Shown here one piece after another: positions 10,830 to 20,435 of a DNA stretch of 64,000 bases. The notes beneath the pieces were generated by a model. It was not told the DNA's origin, did not search any database, and saw only the letters and a program-made list of their open reading frames with translations. The stretch's first letter is position 1; every line of letters starts with the position of its first letter. The translations under genes and the position numbers were made by a program. This stretch comes from Stropharia rugosoannulata (lineage: Eukaryota > Basidiomycota > Agaricomycetes > Agaricales > Strophariaceae): positions 930,001-994,000 of the forward strand of contig JANCIK010000007.1 of the NCBI GenBank assembly GCA_028532985.1, given 5' to 3'.

Positions 10830-12027
10830 TGATGGGGCTGCTTTTTGGCTACGGGTGTAAACAGTCAGAAGGTCCGTTAGTGGGATAGCTGCGCGCGGGA
10901 AACACAGAGAGACTAGAGTTGGGCCTGACTCATAGTCTATAGCTATCAGCGCGCATCATGACTACAAGTGCCTGCACGCACCTATTGTGAAAAGGATTGG
11001 GCAGCGAACTGTACAAGTTTTAAAAGTGCATAGTTTAGCCATCTGTGCGAGCAATCAGGTGCGCGCAGAACAGTTAAGCACCAGCCAAGTGCAGTGTGAG
11101 TACAGCTGAGCGAGTACCAAGGGTGGTGTGAAGGGCTGTGCACGCATCGCAAAGGCAGAATTTGCCTAAGTCCACACATCATGTGACCGTGGCGGCACGC
11201 ATCAAAAAGACATGCCAAAGCCCGAGGGAACAAACGACATGTGCACAGCAGATGCCAAGGGGCTGGAACACTAAAGGGAAGCCCGGATGCGATGCGCAGA
11301 CCTTTGGCCACGCGTTGCTAGTATTTACTTTACCTTATCATTAGTACACATGCGTGCATCGCATATAAACCTGTATCCTTGTCTATAGTAATCTAAGCAA
11401 TTGTCTACCCACTAGATCTGTGTGCTGGGTTCTGTCCCAGGCTGTCAGCGGGCTGTGTTTAGCTTTTGTTAGGGTTTTAACTGTGAAGTATTTGTGAATT
11501 ATAGAAGTTTTGGATAGCTTCTGGCCACTGGGTCATTTGGAGAGCTCAGTGAGGAGTCAGTACAACCTTGTACGGAAACTCGCACTGTAGTGTTTAGACT
11601 GTGAGACTGCACTGCCAGGTGAAAGACTTTGGAGAGTCTTGGATTTCTGGACTTTGGAGAGTCCGTGCATCGAATGAGGTCACCGGATCCTGAAGTGCGC
11701 GCAGCGAAGCCGTTCGCTAAAAACAACTTATTTCATATATCATTTTGCCTAGCGCACACCTCTGGCAACCGGACTCTATCCGAGATTTACTAGAATTAAA
11801 CCCCTCCTTACAAACGAACTTGCAGGCACTACTTGCTATTACAAAGACTAGAGGACACGAGGTGCACACATCGCACGCCCAGAATGGGAACCAGGGCAGA
11901 GCATAGATTAAACTAGCCATTTAGTTGAGGGCGTTTGCTCAATCTAAGGGATAGGATCTCGCTCCGCTGGGTGTGTGTGTGTGTTGTGTTTCGTGATTTC
12001 GAGTCTAGCTACGCAGTAGACCTCTCA
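10830..12027. mobile_element. LTR copy B, direct repeat of the 7.3 kb LTR
   Basis: Near-identical to copy A over its whole length, starting TGATGGGGCTGC and ending GACCTCTCA, same orientation, with the internal TATAAA at 11365-11370. Differences are point changes, small indels and a slightly longer GT run near 11970. The left flank (agcag) and right flank (gcgtg) do not match, so no target-site duplication is visible. It may have lost a flank through recombination or be part of a larger compound insertion with the following 12.03-12.85 kb segment. Confidence 0.65.
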
Positions 12028-12850
12028 GCGTGCGCCACGGTCACCTGACGAGTGGACTTAGGCAAATCTCACCTTCATGATGTGTTCTGCTGAGCCCCTT
12101 GAGGCACCGTCTACACACAGTCCTGCTCGTCGCCTTTGATATTTCCGCTCAGCTGTACTCCTCTCATCCACTGAGACAACAGTAACCATTATGTACTCTG
12201 CTGACAGCTATTCCGGCTGCTTCAACTGTGTACTTATGACCTGTACAGTCCGCTGAACCCCACACAACCATCCACTGAGCACACATGTGATGATTTGTGA
12301 TGCACGCCGCTGAGCATTGAGTCGGCTGACCAGGCTAGTCACCACTCCGCTGGACCCCTGCACTACTGCTAGAACACTCCGCTACGGCCTTTTGTGGCCT
12401 TGGTATAAAACCAGGCCTGTCACTGGTATAATTATACCAGGTTAAATGCAAAGCATACCTGTGCTCTCCTTTGTGCTGGGCTTATTATTATTTCAACTTT
12501 AAGCCGGTCAGATGTGCTTATAAGCCATACTGGTCTCGCGACTAAGTCCAACCTTAAAGGTTTATTAACCTGCTTGTTTAAAGTCTCTTGGTTTACTCTT
12601 CAGTTAAGTTCTTTAACGTAAACAGTTACTGTTGTCACTTTTACTTAAGCCTTCAGTGTGGTTTTGCTTACAGTTAAAATAGCCCGCTTGATTGATTAAG
12701 TGGAGGTCTACACTTGTCTTTGTTATTCTCTGTCTCTCATTGGGTCATACCAAAGTCTTTAATATGACTTTGATAGTCTAGACTACTGAAATGATAGGAT
12801 TTATAGTAAAATCGCAAAATTTCATGGCCAGGCACTTAGGTGCCCTATCA
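12028..12850. repeat. Possible second LTR-like or compound insertion
   Basis: About 820 bp without genes, starting right at the end of LTR copy B. TCAGCGTG is found at both edges (12025-12032 and 12848-12855), which may be a target duplication or chance. It contains repeated CTGAG/CCGCTG motifs, a TATAAAA at about 12402 (ggtataaaaccagg) and then a promoter-leader-like stretch, all as in LTRs. I found no second copy in the window. Confidence 0.35.
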
Positions 12851-12879
12851 GCGTGCCAACAGATTTAAGAAGTCTGAGA

Positions 12880-13330
12880 AGTGGCATACCAACAGTTTCG
12901 ATGCAAAGGTGCGCTTATTTTCATTCAGGCTCACTCTCTGACTCTCTTTCAGGGAAAGACGAACAACTATGCTCATCCCCTAATACCTGAACTTATTCAT
13001 GCTTTATTCTATTCGCCAACAGACAACAAAGCTTTAGTGAAACACTTCCCAGAAGACTTCACGGATTCTGTGCCCCTGCAGTGTCTGGTCATCGTCTTGA
13101 CCCTGGTAAGTAGTTTTCGAAGCACTTCTGGGATAGTAGAGGTTCTCAGAGCAGCATTAGATGTACCACTATCTGAAGCAGTGGTGCCTCCATGGCTACA
13201 CCTGCAAGATACCATTCTCTGCAGAGGAATGCTCTGAAGAGTTTGAGGACTTGTCAGCTTGAGCTGAGGAAATTCTCAAAGATGTATATCATGGAAATAA
13301 GCTTCGCCAGAATCTCAAGTTGTGGGCTTA
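12880..13330 (+). pseudogene. DUF6532-like gene fragment
   Basis: Short coding remnant: KTNNYAHPLIPELIHALFYS, then KHFPEDFTDSVPLQCLVIVL, which matches the pattern of the central part of DUF6532 proteins (compare FNPIPIETLALVMTV in the neighbouring gene). An intron-like gtaagtag follows TLVSS, and further pieces run to about 13330. Neither the N-terminal nor the final part of the domain is present. It begins directly after the LTR-like segment, so the LTR insertions may have split a second DUF6532 gene here. Confidence 0.45.
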
Positions 13331-13339
13331 GGCAGGAAT

Positions 13340-14640
13340 GTGAGCACCGGCCCTCTTCTGTTTCATAGCCCCTTCTTTAACAAGGAATTCTAGGAGGAAG
13401 TTGAACACTGCGGAGACGGTGAGAAAGGCGCGTAAAAATGAAATGAAGACTGTTCTGGACTAGCCATTTCCAACTTTTCCGCCAAATTTTTATTTATTTT
13501 TTATTTCCTTGACAGTTCTGACACTCTTTCTATGAATTCAAATCCCCTGTAGAAGTGTATACGACTTCATAGATGGTAATTGGACACTATATATCTGCTG
13601 TAGTCTACATGTAGTGTCTGTGTAGCTGGCTGTGTTTGAGCCATCATGTTCATAGCCTTCTGTAGCCTTGCTTATTCTACGTGTAGTTCCCTATAGCATT
13701 TGATACCCCTTTTAATTAAATTCTCATGTTTTACAGTCTGCTGTAGCCAAGCTGTAGCGCTCTTGAAGTTCCTCATAGCCAACTCATAGCTATTGAATAG
13801 CTGAAGTAAAGACTTTTCTAGTTTCAAAAAGTGTCCTATAGAAACACCTGCCAACCTCAGCATTCTATCTAGGTCTGAAAAGCTATGACAGAGAACTATC
13901 AAATGATATATACTGTTAGAATATAGCTATAGAGTCATATCTAGCACGGCTGTCATTGCTACATAGTCATATACAGCAGGGGCTTACTTATGTAGCAAGC
14001 TGGACATGCTGTGTAGAGGGGGGGAAGTGCTACAATGCTATGTGGCTATGCAGTCATGTGTAGGTACCTGTAGCAGAATCGGAGTTTTCTGATGTACAAT
14101 GGGATGTCCTTACTTGCATTGATGTCCTTTACTTGCATCCCTTACTTGCCCTCCCAGTTGGTTTGTTTGTGGAGTTTTGTGGGCGGCAAGTGGGCGGTTG
14201 ACTGTTCCTAAAAGCTATGCCACCATCATTCCTTGGCCTGCTTGGGACGGTGTGAATTAATTGTCTGCTTTAAGAAAGTGCTCATGAGACATGTTCACCT
14301 TCAGTGTAAATTGGTCAGAAAGAAAGGTCGAAAAGGTCACCTCGGTTGTACTCGGTTGGCTGACCAAGATGGGTCAGGCCAGGTGCCTCCGTTGACTTTC
14401 CTGGGTATGGCGAAGCTGCCTGGTGTCGGGACCTCACTGGGATGTGACTGTGGCTGTGAGCCTGGATTCCGGCAGAATGGAGCCGTAGGCCATGGTACAT
14501 AGTTAGAAACCAGTTTCGTCCATTAGGTACGGTAAATACCTTAAAATAGATTCCTCAGGAACAAGACTATAGTGTATAGTATATATTTAGATCCTGGTTA
14601 CACTATTATGTACGGTACCAGGGGACTGTTCTATGTGTCT
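13340..14640. other. Gene-free AT-rich stretch
   Basis: No convincing gene on either strand. It holds many short modules built on ctatagc/tgtagct/atgtagt, a TTTATTTATTTTTTATTT run near 13490, and a GC-richer patch at 14230-14510 with open frames on both strands but no recognisable product. Confidence 0.5.
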
Positions 14641-14642
14641 AG

Positions 14643-15010
14643 CATGATATATCACAAGGGTGTAAGCCTCCAGTGTAATATATCACAATTTGCTGAGTGA
14701 TATATATAGACATCTATATAGAATAATAGCCCTCTAGAGTGATATATCACAAGGGCATAAGCCTCTGAAATAATATATCACAAGATCATAACCTTCTAGA
14801 GTGATGTATCACAAGGGATTGAGGCAATATATTAGAGGGGACTTTATATAACAATAAGCTTCTAGAGTGATATATCACAAAATTTATTATGATATATCAC
14901 AGAAGGATATTTGGAGAATAAGCCTCTAAAATGATATATTACAAAGGGCTAACAACTACAAGCAGTGATATATCACTATAGTCTTCTAAGTGTAGGGTAG
15001 TGATATATCA
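14643..15010. repeat. Array of palindromic TGATATATCA units
   Basis: About ten copies of a self-complementary core, GTGATATATCAC or a one-to-two-base variant, occur in 370 bp, many followed by AAGGG and preceded by cTCTAGA. Clear copies lie near 14645, 14674, 14740, 14770, 14801, 14868, 14890, 14931, 14965 and 15001. Spacing varies (about 20-70 bp), so this is an interspersed cluster and not a strict tandem repeat. It ends about 115 bp before the ATG of the next gene. Confidence 0.75.
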
Positions 15011-15040
15011 AATTGCCAGCTATGCCTGACCCTGCTGGAG

Positions 15041-15046
15041 TATAAG
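15041..15046 (+). promoter_or_regulatory. TATA-like box of the 15.1 kb 7TM gene
   Basis: TATAAG at 15041-15046, 77 bp upstream of the ATG at 15123, at the edge of the palindrome array. Position fits a core promoter; it is a prediction only. Confidence 0.4.
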
Positions 15047-15122
15047 AGCTTGGGTCCTCAGACCCAATTTCCTGATCCACCCTTGTGCAGGCGACTGAAG
15101 GCTTTGCTTGCTCTTGCTCGTC

Positions 15123-16742
15123 ATGTCAGACCCAGACACATTTTTCCCCCCTCCTCCACCAGAGGGCCTTAACTATATTGCGGCCATTCGACTATCCCTC
15201 AATTTTATTCTTATCGTCACACCGTTAGGCGCTGTTCTGGTTCCTCTCATTATCACTCTCTTTTTCCTCTCAACGCCGCGATCACGACCACACCCTGTCT
15301 TCATATTCAACATCCTTGCGTGCTGCTCTGGTATCTGCGAAGCTGCTATCAATGCGGCTTTGGAGACCAAACAGATTTTGTATCCACTGGAGCCGGTATC
15401 GAAAGGATTGCTAACTGCTGTCATTGCATTCGCCATAGTCTCTCCTTTGTTTGTTGATTCAATCTTACTTTTTCGTATCCTCGCATTCTATCCTTTGGGC
15501 AGTACGCCGACGTCCCGATTAGTGGCCATCTTTGCCCTACCTGCACTCATAAAATGCGGGCGATTCATCGCAGTTGTCATGTATCTACACCAATTCACGC
15601 ATACCAGTGGAAGACTACCCAATGTACTGTACCATTTCGAATGGTTCGTCCAGGGGGGGGGACATGGGACACCGTGGACGAAATTTTTGCCCCGCCACTT
15701 TTGGCAGGACCCGGGACAACCCAAAAATTTCATCCAAAAAATTTCGTCCAGCGAGTTTTTTGTAGGGTTAAGCCAGTTTTTGGAGTATGGTCTCAGCCAA
15801 TTTCAAAAAATTCTTCGTGCACTGGGCTTGGGACACGGGACAAAGCACCGATTTCGTCCACGTACATGGCCCTTGGGACATGGGACGGACGAACCATTTA
15901 AAATGGTACAGTATTATTAGCCGCTCAGTCAGCATGGCCCAAAAATCCCTATATCCTAGCAGAATGGTCTTTGCAAATGGTGGATAACACGTAAGTCTTT
16001 CCGGCATACACTACCTATGCATATGTGTTGATTTAACTTTGAACAAGGTATGCATCTGTTTTCTTCCTGTGGAAGATCTATCAATTTCGAAGAAATCGAG
16101 ATGATGGGGTTTATATCACACGAGACAGTAAGACCAATAGTATCACTCTGCTGCCCGAAGTAATGATTGATGGATGGGAAGAAAACCTGCTAGATTATAT
16201 GCGCTCTCTCTTCATTATTGCCTTGGGGAATTTTGTCTTCCCGTAAGTTTTCATCGTTCTCCGATTACAGCTGTACGGAAGCTTATGGTTGTACGTTGTA
16301 TAGTATTGTCATGAACATCGCCTCCGTAGTCTTAATTGCTACAGATCCATCATTTATCAATGGCTCGTACATTTTGTTATCAAACAATGTAAGAAGCTGC
16401 ATACTTGTCCATTCAGCCGCTTCAGCTACTCATTGGCAAAATTTCCATAAACAGTACGTCGCAATCATCGGTGTAGTCTTCGCCACAATTTGGGCGAGAA
16501 GGCAAAATTGGAACAAACACGATCATATGCTGACCGCAGACCGAAACGGCCGCGGATTTGGACTTGTAGATGCAGAAGAAGGTGAACGTCCACAGGCCGT
16601 ACTGTCATCCCTTCACTTCGTGGGAGAAGGACGAATGGAAGATGAAAGTGGAGGAACGGATATCGCTACCCAGGAACCAGCCAATTCAAAGCAGAGCAAT
16701 TCATGCTCAACAGAAACAAAAATTGTGACAAAAAAATATTAA
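15123..16742 (+). pseudogene. Seven-transmembrane protein gene disrupted by a small TIR element
   Basis: A multi-pass membrane protein of a type common in Agaricomycetes, function unknown; a receptor-like role is only a guess. From the ATG (MSDPDTFFPPPPPEGLNYIA) the translation gives at least four hydrophobic helices: ILIVTPLGAVLVPLIITLFF, FNILACCSGI, LLTAVIAFAIVSPLFVDSIL and LVAIFALPALIKCGRFIAVV. After SGRLPNV an insertion starts; on its far side the frame resumes as LLAAQSAWPKNPYILAEWSL. Introns follow at 15989-16046, near 16242-16269 and at 16390-16455. The last exon gives YVAIIGVVFATIWARRQNWN and a hydrophilic tail ending at 16742. Without the insertion the gene looks intact, so the loss is recent, or the element is removed from the RNA in some way I cannot see. 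Confidence 0.7.
15625..15913. mobile_element. 285-bp TIR element with TA target duplication
   Basis: Left end CTGTACCATTTCGAATGG at 15627 and right end CCATTTAAAATGGTACAG to 15911 are inverted repeats of about 25 bp with two mismatches. TA stands at both edges (15625-15626 and 15912-15913), as for Tc1/mariner-type transposition. Removing the element and one TA gives AAT GTA TTA TTA GCC, an unbroken frame through the host gene. Inside are several copies of TTCGTCC/GGACGAA and GGGACATGGGACA-like words but no transposase, so it is a MITE-like element. A decayed relative lies near 55.97-56.07 kb. Confidence 0.8.
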
Positions 16743-17030
16743 ATAGGTTTATTGTTCATTTTCCTTCCTACGTACTTTATTTTATCACATTTTATATATA
16801 CCAGTGATGAAGGCACCAGATACTACATAAGTGGATAAGGTGGGGAGCAAAGCCGTTGATTGATACCAACAACGAATGATTATGAGGTGACATTAGCAAT
16901 AGTAGTTTGTAAGTATGATATCCGTCCACTGTATGAATAAACGAGAGAGTCCGTGATGATAAGTCCATGTCGTAATAAGTCCACTGCAAATGCACAAAAC
17001 AAAAGACATCTACGGGTTGAATAACCAGAG
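16743..17030. other. Spacer between convergent 7TM and chitin deacetylase genes
   Basis: 3'-UTR territory for both flanking genes; no separate gene seen. Confidence 0.4.
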
Positions 17031-18700
17031 TTACAGAGCGAAAGTGAAGACCGAGAAGAGTGCAACCAGGACCGGAGAAACTGGTCCAAAGAAAATGGGG
17101 GCTGATGTGCGACGTTCCCCAGCTGAAACCAATGGTGAGGATGTCGGTGCTGCTAGGTTGTGAGCATTAGTCCCGCTCGTTGATGGCGATACAGCACTTG
17201 ACGATGCCGAATCAGCAGAGGTTGATGATTGTTGGTCTGATGATGTCGAAGTGGCAGCAAGGATATCGGCGGATTCCACATCATCTGACTGGGTGTCTCC
17301 AGCATTTTGATATGAACGACCATCTCCGATGGCTTTGGCCAATGACCATTGGGTACGCCGTCATGAAAGCATTGACGGTGACAGATTTAATCTCGTGCTC
17401 CAAAACGATGAGACCAGGGGATTTGGGCACTATAATATCAGATGAGAATTTCATCCTAATATATAATATGTGGTCGTACTGACTTGCTAAGAACTTTGAC
17501 ATGCCGCTTTCGATAGAAGCAGGAGTGCCATCCCAGTCAGAAGTGCTGGATGCCCATCAGAATGGGAACATGTAGTAGCTAAAAGACAAAACGTACTCTT
17601 CGTTCCAGATAACAGTTTCCATTCCAAACACCTAAATCAATCATTGTCAATGAATGTTTAGCAGTAATCGGAGTGATCTATCTAACCTCAAGAGCAATAG
17701 CCCTAACGCGCATGTCCGAGTCTCCATAGGGAGGCCTCCAATACCTAGGTACGCGACCACCCGTCGAGTCATGAATTATTTGCATAGTATATCCGAGCTA
17801 TACATACAATGAAGATTAGAAAAGAAAAACATATTGAACATGAGAAGTCTTTCGAATTACCTGGCCAAGGATGTCCAGATTACTCAATGTAGTCATGTAG
17901 GGATGAGTCCATGTGTGAACCGCAATATCATGACCAGCGTTGAACGCGGTCAAGAACTGCGAGGGGTAATAAATGATGTTCACTCCAATCATGAAATGAG
18001 TTGTAGTGTCATTATTTCCGCCAAGGAACTCAACAAGTGATGGTGTGAACTGATGGATCGTCGAATTGACGAGAATACGTAAGTGGATCGGCGTAACTTT
18101 AACTTAATGGCAAAAAAACTTACGGTGGATGGGCCGTCGTCAAATGAAGAAGCGAAAACACCATCTGGCGAATCCCAAATGTCTCCCGGTATTCTGCACT
18201 TGTACGGAGCAGAACAGATAGTATGGCTCGTAGGATCGAGGCCATCAGGGTACACAGGATTGGTTTGAGGAGTATTCGACAATTGTGGGATATCTGGGAT
18301 TTTACCCGCTGCAACAGCAGCGTTCAAAGCCGAGACCCATTCCTTGGGAAGAGTCGATGTATCCAGAAGGCCGAGAGGGTAGCCAGCAGACCACGCTACA
18401 TCGAACCGTTAGAATACGGTGAAAGTCTGTCAATATTTTATTTACCTGGTGAACCGACTTCTGGATATTTGGCACCGTCGTTTATGTCCCGTCTGAAGAG
18501 GCTATGCACAGGATGGGCTCGAGGTTGATACCAGGCGTTAGGTAGGCTTCTTCGAATATCATAGTCATGGTCGTGAGAGTCGTGTGGCGTAGGCACAGCT
18601 AGTCTGCTTAATTAGGTGGATGAAATCAAGGCGTACCACTTGGTGTGGGCACTATCCCCGGTACTAGACAAGGGGGATGAAGTAAGGTGATGGGGGAAGA
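17031..18700 (-). CDS. Chitin deacetylase (CE4), GPI-anchored
   Basis: Removes acetyl groups from chitin in the fungal wall to give chitosan. The CE4 motifs are visible in order: SSFDDGP (usually TFDDGP; metal and catalytic Asp), [16 protein letters not shown] with the HxxxH metal ligands, and [15 protein letters not shown]. The C-terminus is Ser/Thr-rich and ends in a hydrophobic tail ([18 protein letters not shown]), as for a GPI anchor, so it should act at plasma membrane or wall. At least six short introns split it. Mature N-terminal sequence reads [20 protein letters not shown], near 18590. I cannot find an in-frame ATG or a clear signal peptide exon between that point and the TATA box at 18741-18748; the start is therefore open, either an exon I cannot place or a lost start codon. 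Confidence 0.8.
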
Positions 18701-18740
18701 AGACAATAAGCGTTGGGAGAGAAAAGGGGGGAGCAGAGTT

Positions 18741-18748
18741 TTTATATC
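18741..18748 (-). promoter_or_regulatory. TATA box of the chitin deacetylase gene
   Basis: On the minus strand the sequence reads GGATATAAAAAC. It lies about 150 bp before the first clearly coding codon, followed by a C/T-rich stretch typical of fungal transcription starts. Confidence 0.5.
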
Positions 18749-19115
18749 CTCGCAGGCTTGTCTGTGTTTGTTTTCCGAGGTCCGTGCACAATCTTTTGTC
18801 TATCTACCATCATCCTAAAGCAGTAATTGCATTTCTGGTTAGGGAACCTTAACCTTACCACTGGAATGAGTGGCAGACAGAATGCACCCGACTTGGAGGG
18901 AATCATGCTACACTCGGAAAGTGTGAAATCCTTTGGGAGCTTTCAAATTTCAACGTTAGACCGTCTCCTATTTTGAAACCTCTGTCCCGCCTTCATGATA
19001 AGCTTCATCTACTATCCCAACCTTCGAGATGCTACATACCGAGATTAGAACGACGGTTAGAATGTCTCCAGAGCAAGCATATGTAAGTGTTTGATTAAAA
19101 TGAGATGGTATACTA
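18749..19115. other. Intergenic, no gene seen
   Basis: Upstream region of chitin deacetylase and 3' flank of the uS15m gene. It contains a short near-inverted pair (ggttaggg/ccttaacc near 18838-18852) but nothing I can assign. Confidence 0.4.
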
Positions 19116-20057
19116 TTAAACAACTAATTCGCCCTCAACACTCTCTGGTTCCAGTGCTAGACGCTCCAGGAGGATATCATAGCGGCTGAGAGAAACTTTT
19201 TTCAAGTGCTTTAACAAACTAGCCCTTTGGTGGACAAGCCTACCCAGAGCACGCCTGTTGCCGACATCACGTTTGAAGGTAGTGAGGTGGTCCCACAGGT
19301 TGCGAATCTTGTATGTCAGGAGTGCAACTGAAAGAATAAACATGGTTTGCAAAAATATTGAAGCACTCGCACCGAAGTGGTCACTCACCCTGAACCTCTG
19401 TCCTTCCAGGATCAAAAGGATTTTCTGGAGCGGAAAAGGCCCTGATTATGCGGCGCCGATTCTCGAATGCAATACCAGCAGCATTAGCGTTTCGGAGATC
19501 AAGGGCTTTCGCGAGGAGGTTGGCCTTGCGGAGCTCATCAGCTTCAAACGATGCTATATGTACATCTTTGGATTCCCTGTTGCTGGAAGTGACACGCGAC
19601 GTAGCCTGGGCCATAGCCATCGACGCCTCTGGCAGTGTCCCAAATAGCAAATGTTTCTCCGCCTCGTCCACCCCATATGCCATTGACTTTGGCAGTCGAA
19701 CAGGTCCAATAGGAAGAGTCTGCAGAGGGGCTTCTGGCTGACTGTCGAGGGTCTTTGCATCGACTAATATCTTTGCAAGGTCGCACTTCTTCCACTTCCA
19801 CTCCTCGCCTGGCCGTGTGCCCAAAATGATACTTGGACGAACGGCGCTCTCCTGCTCCTCGCGTTTAATAGAGTCTGAAATGTTCTGTTTTTTTATTCGG
19901 AGGCTGGACTTGGCTGCATTGAGGGCGGCAGATGTGTGGAGGGAAGCGGAGGTTGCGCCGCGCTGCGCGAGCATGCGGGACCCTGAATGAGCTGTTAGCA
20001 AAGTAGCTCTTTTTTTACGCGTAGGAACATACCACTAGAGATACATGAGCTGAGCAT
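19116..20057 (-). CDS. MRPS28: Mitochondrial ribosomal protein S15 (uS15m)
   Basis: Component of the small subunit of the mitochondrial ribosome; it binds 16S-type rRNA. Three exons: a nine-codon first exon (MLSSCISSG) starting at ATG 20055-20057, a large middle exon, and a last exon after an intron at about 19332-19392. The N-terminus is rich in Arg, Ser and Ala with few acids (MLAQRGATSASLHTSAALNA), a good mitochondrial targeting signal. The C-terminal 90 residues carry the S15/NS1 RNA-binding pattern LLTYKIRNLWDHLTTFKRD, RRALGRLVHQRASLLKHLKK and YDILLERLAL. The long N-terminal extension is usual in fungal members. It is divergent from RPN1, with 378 bp between the two start codons. Confidence 0.9.
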
Positions 20058-20167
20058 TCTCCGCAACGATGAGTCGTTGGCTCGAATGAGGTGGAGAGTG
20101 ATTAATGCGAACGAAGCAGTCACCGCCGTAGCCCGCTCACCGGTTAGGAAGAAATTCTGGGTGGTCA

Positions 20168-20178
20168 ATCACGTGACC
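20168..20178. promoter_or_regulatory. CACGTG box in the MRPS28-RPN1 divergent promoter
   Basis: ATCACGTGACC is a palindromic bHLH/Cbf1-type site. It lies between two divergent housekeeping genes and could serve both. Assignment rests on motif and position only. Confidence 0.4.
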
Positions 20179-20435
20179 ATTTGTTATACGCATTTGTATT
20201 AATATATTTGTATGATAGTGAGCACAACGCCTTTAAAATCCGCCATAGATCTCCAGATAATGTGACAGTGTGCGTACTTCTGAAAATAATTGTATGTATG
20301 TCTTTTAGCACTTCACTTAGAGGAATTGAGGCATTTGAACGGGATATCCAAATCTGGAAAGTCCCGTGGGAAACGCTGCTGGACGCGCGTCGCGTTCTCT
20401 CGAATCCAAACTGCACAACCACATCTTTCACCATC

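Noticed and set aside
7278..12027. One complete LTR retrotransposon with copies A and B as its two ends
   Set aside because: Copy A has its own target duplication on both sides, the sequence after copy A is DUF6532 coding DNA continuing from before it, and no gag, protease, reverse transcriptase or integrase lies between.
14643..15010. CRISPR-like array
   Set aside because: Units are palindromes of 10-12 bp at irregular spacing in a eukaryotic genome; no spacers of fixed length and no cas genes.
15624..15911. The 15.6-kb insertion as a GT...AG intron
   Set aside because: It does begin with GT and end with AG, but splicing there leaves AAT TAT TAT TAG, a stop, whereas removal by TA excision restores the frame.
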